This document shows positions 50,958 through 59,498 of a stretch of DNA of 64,000 nt, one piece after another. The first letter of the stretch is position 1. The number at the start of each line of letters is the position of its first letter. The notes under the pieces are model-generated. The model had not been told where the DNA came from. It saw only the letters and a list, made by a program, of their open reading frames with translations, and did not search any database. Source of the stretch: Fibrella forsythiae (lineage in GTDB: Bacteria > Bacteroidota > Bacteroidia > Cytophagales > Spirosomataceae); NCBI RefSeq assembly GCF_017353175.1, contig NZ_JAFMYW010000002.1:868001-932000 (forward strand), in the 5' to 3' direction. The position numbers and the translations under genes are program-made.

Positions 50958-52049
50958 ATGAACCACCGCCAACAACCCGCCAATTTGCCGCTTGATCGCC
51001 GTGATTTTCTGCATCGGGCCACGCTTGGTGCCCTGGCGTTGTCATTGCCGGAACTGCCTGACCTGGCCAAATCCGTGCCAATGGGCGTGGTGGTGCATTC
51101 GTACGGCAATCGCTGGAATTCAAAAGCAGGGAGCCAGCAATATCCTGGCTTTGCCGACGCCATCGACCTGCTGAACCACTGTCACGAACTGGGCGCGGGG
51201 GGCGTGCAGGTAGTGATGAGCAACTGGACGGGCGATTTCGCTAAAAAGGTTCGCGACCGGCGGGAGAAACTGGGCCTGTATCTGGAAGGGTCAATCAGTG
51301 TACCTAAAACACCCGACGACGTACCCCGCTTTGAGCAGGATGTAGCCAACGCCAAAGAAGCTGGTGCCAACATACTGCGAACGGTCTGTTCGGCTGGTCG
51401 GCGGTACGAAACCTACCACTCGGCCGACGCATTCCAGACGCTGAAGAAACAGGCCATGACATCGCTTCTGTTGGCTGAACCTGTATTGCGAAAACACAAG
51501 GTGAAGCTCGGCGTAGAGAATCACAAAGACTGGCGGGCCGACGAACTGGCTAATATGCTCAAGCAAACGGGTAGTGAGTGGATCGGTGCAACGGTCGATT
51601 TCGGCAATAGCATTGCCCTGCTCGAAGACCCCATTACCGTGGTGCAAACGCTGGCCCCCTACGTGATCAGTACCCACATCAAAGATATGGCCGTTGAGGA
51701 GTATCCAGACGGTTTTCTGCTGTCGGAAGTACCGCTCGGCCAGGGGATACTCGACCTGCCAACCATGATTTCACGTTGCAGGCAGCACAACCCCGCCGTC
51801 ACGTTCAGCCTCGAGATGATCACCCGCGACCCGCTGGAGATTCCGTGCCTGAAGCCCGATTACTGGCAAACCTTTGGCGATGTGCCGGGTAGTGAACTGG
51901 CTCGTACGCTGGCGATGGTGAAGCACCACAAACCGGCTTCGTCGCTGCCAAGGGTGGCAAAACTGACCGACGAAGAGCGCCTTGCCCTTGAGGAGAAGAA
52001 CATCGTTGATTGCTTAGCCTATAGTAAACGCCAGTTAGCCATTCGGTAA
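50958..52049 (+). CDS. Tat-exported sugar isomerase/epimerase (xylose isomerase-like TIM barrel)
   Basis: 363 residues. A twin-arginine signal (LDRRDFLHRATLGALALS) marks export. The TIM barrel carries metal acids in KLGVENHKDWRADEL, GATVDFGNSIALLE, ISTHIKDMAVEEYP and FSLEMITRD. Export suggests it works on a periplasmic sugar, possibly a 3-keto sugar made by the Gfo/Idh/MocA enzyme at 45053; some related exported proteins are 3-keto-glycoside lyases. It follows the cytochrome-c fusion gene by 24 bases and precedes an SDR gene by 41, so all are probably one operon. Confidence 0.87.
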   Translation: MNHRQQPANLPLDRRDFLHRATLGALALSLPELPDLAKSVPMGVVVHSYGNRWNSKAGSQQYPGFADAIDLLNHCHELGAGGVQVVMSNWTGDFAKKVRDRREKLGLYLEGSISVPKTPDDVPRFEQDVANAKEAGANILRTVCSAGRRYETYHSADAFQTLKKQAMTSLLLAEPVLRKHKVKLGVENHKDWRADELANMLKQTGSEWIGATVDFGNSIALLEDPITVVQTLAPYVISTHIKDMAVEEYPDGFLLSEVPLGQGILDLPTMISRCRQHNPAVTFSLEMITRDPLEIPCLKPDYWQTFGDVPGSELARTLAMVKHHKPASSLPRVAKLTDEERLALEEKNIVDCLAYSKRQLAIR

Positions 52050-52090
52050 CGGCAACTCTCGTGTCACCTCTGCCACCAACCCTGACTATT

Positions 52091-52876
52091 ATGCCACATC
52101 CTCCCTTACCGGGCATTGCTTTATTTAACTTAACCGGCAAATCCGCGATCATCACCGGCGGGTCGAAAGGGCTTGGTTTAGCCATGGCCGCCGGACTGGC
52201 CTCGGCCGGGGCCAATGTTATGCTGGTGAACCGAAACGCCGAAGAAGGGGCGAAAGCCGCCGATGACCTACGGCAACAGTACAGTACAACCATCCTGTCG
52301 TTTCCCGCCGATATCACTGACCAGCAGCAAACCGAAGCCATGGCGCAGGCCGCCATCGATGCCTTCGGCCGAATCGATATTCTGATCAACAGCGCCGGTA
52401 TCAACATTCGGGGAGCAATCGATGAACTGACTCCCGCCGAGTTCAATAAGGTGATGGAGGTGAATGTCAATGGTACCTGGTTGTGCTGTCGGGCAGTAAC
52501 ACCTTTCATGAAACAGGCGGGCAGTGGCAAAATCATTAACCTGGCCAGCACCCTTGGTCTGGTTGGATTGGCAAACCGGACCCCCTATACCGCCAGCAAA
52601 GGTGCCGTGGTGCAGATGACCCGCGCGCTGGCGCTCGAACTGGCTCCGTTCAACGTGAACGTCAACGCGATCTGTCCCGGCCCGTTTCTGACAGAGATGA
52701 ACATACCAATTGCCGATTCAGAAGAAGCCAAAAAGTTTGTCGTTGGCGCTACTGCCCTGGGGCGATGGGCACTATTGCCGGAAATCCAGGGTGCCGCCAT
52801 CTTCCTGGCCAGCAATGCCGCCAGCTACATGGTGGGCTCCATTCTCACCGTCGATGGCGGCTGGACAGCCCGGTAA
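52091..52876 (+). CDS. SDR-family oxidoreductase (gluconate/glucose dehydrogenase-like)
   Basis: 261 residues: cofactor loop TGGSKGLGLAMAAG, NSAGINIRGA, catalytic serine in NLASTLGLVGLAN, YTASKGAV with Tyr and Lys, and MVGSILTVDGGWTAR at the end. Resembles 2-deoxy-D-gluconate 3-dehydrogenase and 5-keto-gluconate reductases, which fits sugar-acid use. The ATG at 52091 is chosen; a GTG at 52061 is less likely. It lies 41 bases after the TIM barrel and 53 before the transporter, within the same run. Confidence 0.87.
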   Translation: MPHPPLPGIALFNLTGKSAIITGGSKGLGLAMAAGLASAGANVMLVNRNAEEGAKAADDLRQQYSTTILSFPADITDQQQTEAMAQAAIDAFGRIDILINSAGINIRGAIDELTPAEFNKVMEVNVNGTWLCCRAVTPFMKQAGSGKIINLASTLGLVGLANRTPYTASKGAVVQMTRALALELAPFNVNVNAICPGPFLTEMNIPIADSEEAKKFVVGATALGRWALLPEIQGAAIFLASNAASYMVGSILTVDGGWTAR

Positions 52877-52929
52877 CTTTTGCCCTACTCTATTTCCGAC
52901 CTAGTCAACACGTACCTACATCACTCCGC

Positions 52930-54240
52930 ATGGAACAGGCAGTTGATCATACTAAACGAACCGGAACGCGCTACGGCATGCTTGCGCTCGTATTTGTCAA
53001 TGTGGTTATCAATTACCTGGACCGCAGCAACCTGGCTGTGGCTGCTTCGTCACTGAGTAAGGAGTTAGACCTCTCGCCGGTTCAGCTGGGATTGATCTTC
53101 TCGGCCTTCGGCTGGTCATACGCCTCTCTGCAGATTCCCGGCGGGTTACTCGCCGACCGCTTTGGGCCGCGTATACTGTATGCGTTCTGCCTCATCACCT
53201 GGTCGCTGGCCACTGTGTTTCAGGGCTTTGTCAGAGGATTTGTTTCCCTGTTTTCGCTCCGGCTGGCAACGGGGGCCTTTGAAGCGCCTTCCTATCCGAT
53301 CAACAACCGGGTAGTTACCAGCTGGTTTCCCGACCACGAGCGGGCATCGGCCATTGCCATGTATGTATCCGGCCAATTCATCGGGCTTGCGTTTCTGACG
53401 CCGGTGCTGGTAATGCTTCAGGTGCACATTGGCTGGAAGGGGCTGTTTATCACCACTGGCGTAATTGGCCTGGTGTGGGGCGTTGTCTGGTACCTGCTCT
53501 ACCGCGACCCACTCGACCATGCAGAGGTGAATCAGGCCGAACTGGACTATATCGAAGCGGGTGGGGGCGTAATCAATAGAAACAAGCCCGTTGCATCCGG
53601 GGCATCGGTCTGGCAATGGAACAACCTGCGGCAGGTGTTCTCGAGCAAGACGCTCTGGGGCGTTTACATCGGTCAGTTCTCGGTTAATGCGATGCTCTGG
53701 TTCTTCCTGACCTGGTTTCCAACGTACCTGGTAAAGTACCGGGGACTCGATTTCATCAAGTCTGGTTATCTGGCGTCCGTTCCGTTTCTGGCGGCCTGTG
53801 CTGGTCTGTTGCTGTCTGGCTTTGTGTCTGATCGGCTGGTTTGCAATGGTACGTCGGTCAGTGTAGCACGTAAAGCCCCCATCATCATTGGTCTGTTTTT
53901 GTCTGTCAGCATTATTGGCGCCAATTATACGAATGAAACGTACCTGATTATCTTCTTTATGGCGATGGCTTTCTTTGGCTCAGGTATGGCGCTCATCTCG
54001 TGGGTATTCGTATCTGTGCTGTCGCCGAAACATCTGATCGGATTAACCGGGGGCGTATTCAACTTCATGGGTAACCTGGCCTCTATTGTAGTGCCTATTG
54101 TTATTGGTTTTCTGGCCCGTGAAGGTGACTTCAAACCCGCGCTGGTGTTTATCGGCGCACTCGGTCTGGTAGGAGCCTGTTCATATATCTTCCTGGTCGG
54201 CAAAATTGAGCGGGTTGTAACCAGAACAGTCACCCTCTGA
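52930..54240 (+). CDS. MFS transporter, anion:cation symporter family (hexuronate/glucarate type)
   Basis: 436 residues with 12 predicted membrane helices. The opening YGMLALVFVNVVINYLDRSNLAVAA and the loop GGLLADRFGPRILYAFCLITWS (MFS signature GxxxDRxG) identify the ACS subfamily, whose members import hexuronates, glucarate or galactonate with protons. It ends the sugar cluster and probably imports the acid made by the periplasmic enzymes. Start at ATG 52930; a longer frame from 52765 overlaps the SDR gene and is rejected. Confidence 0.9.
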   Translation: MEQAVDHTKRTGTRYGMLALVFVNVVINYLDRSNLAVAASSLSKELDLSPVQLGLIFSAFGWSYASLQIPGGLLADRFGPRILYAFCLITWSLATVFQGFVRGFVSLFSLRLATGAFEAPSYPINNRVVTSWFPDHERASAIAMYVSGQFIGLAFLTPVLVMLQVHIGWKGLFITTGVIGLVWGVVWYLLYRDPLDHAEVNQAELDYIEAGGGVINRNKPVASGASVWQWNNLRQVFSSKTLWGVYIGQFSVNAMLWFFLTWFPTYLVKYRGLDFIKSGYLASVPFLAACAGLLLSGFVSDRLVCNGTSVSVARKAPIIIGLFLSVSIIGANYTNETYLIIFFMAMAFFGSGMALISWVFVSVLSPKHLIGLTGGVFNFMGNLASIVVPIVIGFLAREGDFKPALVFIGALGLVGACSYIFLVGKIERVVTRTVTL

Positions 54241-54686
54241 ATGTGGCAGGCAGCGCGCCGCCAACTACATCTCCCTTCCATATGATTCGGGCTTGGTAGC
54301 CCGTGCAATGTTGGCGATTAATATGCGCATAAGGCTGGTATACGTGTATCTGGTACTGACGGTGCACCAAACGATGCCGCTTCTATAGCTAAGACTACTA
54401 AGGCGATAGTTAATATAGTGTAATAGTTAGTATAACAGTTTATACTTATGTATGTAGTTGGCCTGGTTACGTAGCCACTTTGGCCTAACATATTGCTAAG
54501 CGGCTCGCTAGAAGCCATTCATTTAGACTATTGATAGAATTAATATACGTTTAATTGAAAGTGTGATCAGATTAATATTTTAGAGAAAAAAAATGCCGTA
54601 TTTCCTGAAAGTTTTCTAGTCTATAGATAAATAGGGTTTTTATTTTTTGCTGCTTCAGCTACATCTGAGTATAGCAGCCCATACAA
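54241..54686. other. 446-base AT-rich intergenic region
   Basis: A small CGGGCT/AGCCCG hairpin at 54288-54303 may end the MFS transcript. The rest, from about 54390, is clearly AT-richer than the flanks and holds poly-A and TTTT tracts. A 66-codon frame on the minus strand at 54318 is not supported. I see no known RNA or mobile-element end. Confidence 0.5.
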
Positions 54687-55187
54687 ATGGAAATTATTGA
54701 TAAACACAGGGTTGTGCTGATTCATTCTGCCGATCCGTTGAAGCAACCCGACGAGTTTTATAATTCAATTAATTATGTGTCAGAGCGTTATCGAATTTTT
54801 GTAAGCGACGATGGCCAGACACTGGAATTCTACTTACTCCTTAAAAAACCCTATACGACTGATTTAACCCGTCTCTACAAAGCACTTTTTGGCAGTTCGC
54901 CCGTACTTAAACCAATACCCGATAAATACTCAAATTTCCCGGGTAATCAACCCCTCTACAGCGACTCTGGTAGCATAAGCATGCGTGGTGAAATCACCAG
55001 CGATAAACTCGTTGAATATGGGTTTGTCGAAGACCTGTTTCGCCGGGACAGATGGCACTATAAGGGCGTGGCAGGTTGGCATTCACCTTTAACCAAGGCC
55101 TTTTATTTCGATCAGTATCCCCAGGAAACCCATAGCCTGGACGCGCTGGAGTTCATTGTCCGTTTGATCGATCGTGCCGACAAGTAA
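54687..55187 (+). CDS. Hypothetical protein, orphan in an AT-rich stretch
   Basis: 166 residues, no signal peptide or membrane span. The sequence is rich in aromatic and charged residues (DEFYNSINYVSERYRIFVSDDGQTLEFYLLL, then YGFVEDLFRRDRWHYKGVAGWH) and is likely a compact alpha/beta protein. I do not recognise a family. It is flanked by AT-rich intergenic DNA on both sides and lies just ahead of the multi-PAS kinase, without an operon partner. Base composition differs from its neighbours, so recent arrival is possible. Confidence 0.7.
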   Translation: MEIIDKHRVVLIHSADPLKQPDEFYNSINYVSERYRIFVSDDGQTLEFYLLLKKPYTTDLTRLYKALFGSSPVLKPIPDKYSNFPGNQPLYSDSGSISMRGEITSDKLVEYGFVEDLFRRDRWHYKGVAGWHSPLTKAFYFDQYPQETHSLDALEFIVRLIDRADK

Positions 55188-55436
55188 GACAAATTGACCG
55201 CGCTACGCGTTGACATTTACAGGTAAGACTATGGTTAGCTAACCAATGTTTGATCTGTAATTACTTGTCTGTCAACACAAAACAATAGTAATTGCCCGCC
55301 ACGCAAGGCATTGCGACGTATCTCTTTTTATAGCAAAAGTTGTATTCCAGTATAAGGCTGCTAACAAGTAGCCAGCCACTTTGTTATTAAAACAAGATAA
55401 AAAAGGCCGGGGAGTATAGTTTAAGCTGGGTGACGA

Positions 55437-58400
55437 ATGCATAATGGGGATAAATTAATACCAGACAACAAAGCACTTAACCAACGACTCGATGCTTATT
55501 CTGCTCTCAGGGCAGCTAACCTGGGCATATGGGAAGTAAATACGGAAGAGGCAACCATCTATTACGATGATCGATGTCGGGAATTGCTGGGGCTGCCGGT
55601 CGACAGGGCAATGCCTCTTGACGAATTCCTCAACCGGATAAATCCTGCTGAAGCGCGAGAAGCCCGTTTGGCGATTGATGGAGCCATGAACGGGCAGATG
55701 CGGGGGCAGTATGATTACACCTTTCGCCCCCTTGGCACTGGCATCCAGCTGGCGCGTCTGGTTCGCTTTATCGGGCAGGCTCAGGTTGATGAACAGGGAA
55801 AACATGCCCGATTGGTAGGCATAGCGCAGGACATAACCACCACGATAACCCAGCAGCAGGTTGCCGACAGTGAAGCGCGTTTCCGTACCATGGTTGAGCA
55901 GGCGCCGGTGGCTATGTGCCTCTTCAGCGGCCCACAGTTTGTTGTTACCCTGGCCAATGAGCGCATGCTTGAATTCTGGGGGCGAAAGCGGGAACAGGTA
56001 CTCAGCAAACCCGTATTCGAGGCACTGCCGGAAGTGGTTGGGCAAGGGTTCAGCGAACTGCTGAATGGCGTTTACCGTACCGGAGAACGATTCGTTGCTA
56101 AAGAACGGGCCGTATTACTTGAGCGGAATGGTCAGGTTGAACGTACCTACATTGATTTTGTCTACGAGGCGTTTTATGAGGCCGATGGCACCATTTCAGG
56201 CGTTACGGCCGCCTGCATTGAAGTGACCGAGCAAGTAAATGCCCGCCATATTGTTGAAGAAAACGAAGCTAAGCTCCGGGTACTTATCGAAGAGGCACCC
56301 GTAGCCACTTGCCTTTTTGTAGGGCGCGAACTCCTTATCGAGCTGGCCAACAAGCCAATGCTCGATTTCTGGGGTAAAGGCAGTTCCGCTTTGGGGAAAC
56401 CACTGGCCCAGGCGCTCCCTGAACTTATTGATCAGCCTTTCCTGAAAATACTGGACGATATATTTACTACGGGTGAAGCCTACCATTCTACCGCTGCGCC
56501 CGCCGATCTGGTTGTTGATGGGGTGTTGAGCACGTACTATTTCGATTTTACGTACAAGCCAATTCGTACCAAAACCGGTGAGGTCTATGCCATTATGAAC
56601 ATGGCGGTCGACGTGACCGAGCAGGTGCTTTCCAGGAACAGGCTGGTAGAAAGCGAAGCCTATTTCCGCCAGCTTTCAGACAACGTACCCGCCATGATCT
56701 GGACGACAAAGCCAGATGGGTATTGTGATTACCTGAACAAACAGTGGTACGACTTTACGGGCCAAACCAAAAGCGAAGCCGAAGGGTATGGCTGGCTCGA
56801 TGGCACCCACCCCGAAGATGCCGTGCAGGCTGGCCAGCTTTTCATCGACGCCAATACGAGGCAGGTACCCTTCAGTGCGTTGTATCGACTGCGGAAAAAA
56901 GAGGGTAATTATCGTTGGGTGATTGATCAGGGCCACCCGCGCTTTGATTCAAATGGCGTTTATCAGGGCATGGTTGGTACGGTGGTGGATGTGCACGAGC
57001 AGAAACTGGCGGAAGAAGAACGGCAGAAACTCGTTACCCTGATGGAGGCCAGCCACGAGTTTGTTGGGCTAGCCGACAAAGATGGGTTCATTCAGTATGG
57101 AAACCCTGTTGCGCGCCAGCTGCTGGGGTGGACGTCCATGGAGGGCAAAACGATTTTGGACTGTGTGTATCCGGATGATCGGGATCAGGCCAGAGAACTG
57201 CTGGCCGAATTGGTTGACAAAGGGCATATCTCGCACGAGATCCGTTTTCTGAACGAGCGGACCGGTGAACCGTTCTGGCTGCAATGGAATGGCGTTGCGA
57301 TTAAAAACGCAACCACCGGTGAGCTGATATCGACAGGAACCGTTAGCCCTGATATTACCGAGCGGCGAAAAATAGCGCAGGAACTGGAAGCCAGCGAGGC
57401 GAAGCTCCGGTCGCTCATTGCCAGTGCTCCAGCCGGTATGGGCCTCTTCGTTGGCCGCGATCTGGTTGTCGAAATGCCCAATCAGGTGTTTATCGACATT
57501 GTAGGAAAAGGGCCGGATATTGTTGGAAAACCCCTTCGCGAGGTTATGCCGGAACTGGATAGCCAGCCTTTCCTGCAAATTCTGGATGAGGTATATACAT
57601 CGGGCAAGATGTACCAGTCGTTTGGAGCGCAGGTCAATATTGTGCAGCGGGGCGTAATGACCCACAATTTCTACAACATTACCTACAGCCCATTGCTCGA
57701 TGTCAATGGTGAGGTCTACGCCATTCTGGATATCGCCATAGACGTGACCGAGCAGATAAAAGCTCAAAAACGGCTTGAAGAAAGCGAACTATTCGCGCGT
57801 AGCATCATCGAGAATTCGCCTGTGGCCAAGGCTGTGTTTGTGGGCGAATTCATGATTATTAAAACCGTTAACGAACGCATGCTCGATATGATGGGGCGCG
57901 ATGCCAGTATCATCGGGCAGCCGTTTACGGTAGCCATGCCCGAACTGCAGCAAACGCCCATGATGGAACGGCTCCTGCACGTATTGACAACGGGCGAGAC
58001 ATTCTACCAGCCAGAAGAAAAAATTGACCTCGTTCGGTTTGGGAAGCCGTATACGGGTTACTTCAATTACGTGTACAAAGCGCTTAGCCACACAAACGGA
58101 GAGCGGTATGGCGTACTGGCCACGGCTACCGAAGTAACCGATCAGGTCGTAGCCCGACATAAGATAGAAGAGAGCGAAAAGCAATTTCGTGCGCTGCTGG
58201 AAGCGATTCCGGCCATCGCCTGGACAAATTCTCCAACGGGCGAAATTACGTTCTGTAACCAGCGTTTGTTTGACTACATGGGCCTGGATTCCCACCAGTT
58301 GCTGACTATTGATTGGCAAATGGTTATTCACCCCGACGATCTGGCTCATTCGATGGCTCTATATAGGCAAGCGCTGACATCTGGGCAGGATTATGTGGCC

Positions 58401-59339
58401 GAGAATCGCTACCGCCGGGCCGATGGCATGTATCGCTGGCACCTTAATCGGGCGTTGCCGTTACGCGACGAACTGGGCCAGATCACCAAGTGGGTGGGTA
58501 CGGCCACGGATATTCACGAACAGAAACAACAGGAAGCAGAACTGGAAAGGCAGGTGGCGGCACGTACCCAGCAACTGAATGCATCTATTCAGGACCTGCA
58601 ACGCTCAAATGATAACCTGCAACAATTTGCCTATATCGCCAGCCACGATTTGCAGGAGCCCCTGCGCAAAATTCAGGCGTTCAGCACGTTGCTAAGCACA
58701 GGCTATGCGGACCAGCTCGGAGAAGGCACTGATTACCTGACACGAATGCAGGCGGCGGCCAGTCGGATGTCAACGCTTATCAGAGATCTGCTGACCTATT
58801 CGCGTATCTCGACCAGGCAGGAGGAATCGGCCCCGGTAGCACTGGAACGGGTTGTGCAGCATGCGCTTCTCGATTTGGAACTGGTCATTGAAGAGAGCAG
58901 TGCTACTATTGAGGTAGCACAACTGCCAATCATCCAGGGCGATGAAACACAACTGAACCAACTCATGCAGAATCTGTTGAGCAATGCCCTGAAGTTTCGT
59001 CGACAGGATGCGGATGGTCAGTGGATCTCTCCCGTTATTCGGGTGTCTGCCCGGCATATACGGATAGACGATTTGCCCGCCTCTGTGAAACCCGCCCGGA
59101 AAACAAGAGCCTATTATCAGATCGACGTAGCCGACAATGGAATTGGGTTTGATGAAAAATACGCCAACCGCATCTTCCAGGTTTTTCAGCGGCTGCATGG
59201 TAAAGGTGAATTTGCCGGTACCGGAATAGGGCTGGCCATCTGCGAAAAAGTGGCTGCCAACCATGGCGGGGCCATAACGGCGATGGGTAAGCCAGGCGAG
59301 GGGGCAGCCTTCAGCGTTTATTTCCCGATTCCAGACTAA
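55437..59339 (+). CDS. Soluble multi-PAS hybrid-input sensor histidine kinase
   Basis: 1300 residues with no membrane span, so cytoplasmic. About eight PAS domains follow each other (roughly 20-1040). Four (about 145-265, 270-395, 655-780, 785-905) are close internal repeats, each with a APVA/CLFVGR...NxxMLDFWG...GKPL...PEL...F...TGE pattern; the others carry the PAC-like WVGTATDIHEQK or VVDVHEQ. A HisKA domain has the phospho-acceptor in IASHDLQEPLRKIQAFS, then HATPase with LMQNLLSNALKF, VADNGIGFDEKY and GTGIGLAICEKV. No receiver domain or adjacent response regulator. Light, redox or ligands could be sensed. The start at 55437 is the first ATG. Confidence 0.93.
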   Translation: MHNGDKLIPDNKALNQRLDAYSALRAANLGIWEVNTEEATIYYDDRCRELLGLPVDRAMPLDEFLNRINPAEAREARLAIDGAMNGQMRGQYDYTFRPLGTGIQLARLVRFIGQAQVDEQGKHARLVGIAQDITTTITQQQVADSEARFRTMVEQAPVAMCLFSGPQFVVTLANERMLEFWGRKREQVLSKPVFEALPEVVGQGFSELLNGVYRTGERFVAKERAVLLERNGQVERTYIDFVYEAFYEADGTISGVTAACIEVTEQVNARHIVEENEAKLRVLIEEAPVATCLFVGRELLIELANKPMLDFWGKGSSALGKPLAQALPELIDQPFLKILDDIFTTGEAYHSTAAPADLVVDGVLSTYYFDFTYKPIRTKTGEVYAIMNMAVDVTEQVLSRNRLVESEAYFRQLSDNVPAMIWTTKPDGYCDYLNKQWYDFTGQTKSEAEGYGWLDGTHPEDAVQAGQLFIDANTRQVPFSALYRLRKKEGNYRWVIDQGHPRFDSNGVYQGMVGTVVDVHEQKLAEEERQKLVTLMEASHEFVGLADKDGFIQYGNPVARQLLGWTSMEGKTILDCVYPDDRDQARELLAELVDKGHISHEIRFLNERTGEPFWLQWNGVAIKNATTGELISTGTVSPDITERRKIAQELEASEAKLRSLIASAPAGMGLFVGRDLVVEMPNQVFIDIVGKGPDIVGKPLREVMPELDSQPFLQILDEVYTSGKMYQSFGAQVNIVQRGVMTHNFYNITYSPLLDVNGEVYAILDIAIDVTEQIKAQKRLEESELFARSIIENSPVAKAVFVGEFMIIKTVNERMLDMMGRDASIIGQPFTVAMPELQQTPMMERLLHVLTTGETFYQPEEKIDLVRFGKPYTGYFNYVYKALSHTNGERYGVLATATEVTDQVVARHKIEESEKQFRALLEAIPAIAWTNSPTGEITFCNQRLFDYMGLDSHQLLTIDWQMVIHPDDLAHSMALYRQALTSGQDYVAENRYRRADGMYRWHLNRALPLRDELGQITKWVGTATDIHEQKQQEAELERQVAARTQQLNASIQDLQRSNDNLQQFAYIASHDLQEPLRKIQAFSTLLSTGYADQLGEGTDYLTRMQAAASRMSTLIRDLLTYSRISTRQEESAPVALERVVQHALLDLELVIEESSATIEVAQLPIIQGDETQLNQLMQNLLSNALKFRRQDADGQWISPVIRVSARHIRIDDLPASVKPARKTRAYYQIDVADNGIGFDEKYANRIFQVFQRLHGKGEFAGTGIGLAICEKVAANHGGAITAMGKPGEGAAFSVYFPIPD

Positions 59340-59498
59340 GGCCAGTAACAAGATATGGCCAGCAGGAGGTGCCAGTAGCTAAACATAACGTATACTTGAC
59401 ATAGGATGGATTAATGTTCTGATTTGGTAAAAGGCGGGTAACGCCCAGGTAATAGTAGAATAGTCTCTTTGCAGCCTGAAATAACGCGCTTCAGCTGC

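Noticed and set aside
54318-54518. 66-codon frame on the - strand
   Set aside because: It lies in AT-rich non-coding DNA and no similarity or start signal supports it.
57069-57767. 232-codon open frame on the - strand
   Set aside because: It is antisense to the multi-PAS kinase; repeated PAS sequence on the other strand makes long frames.
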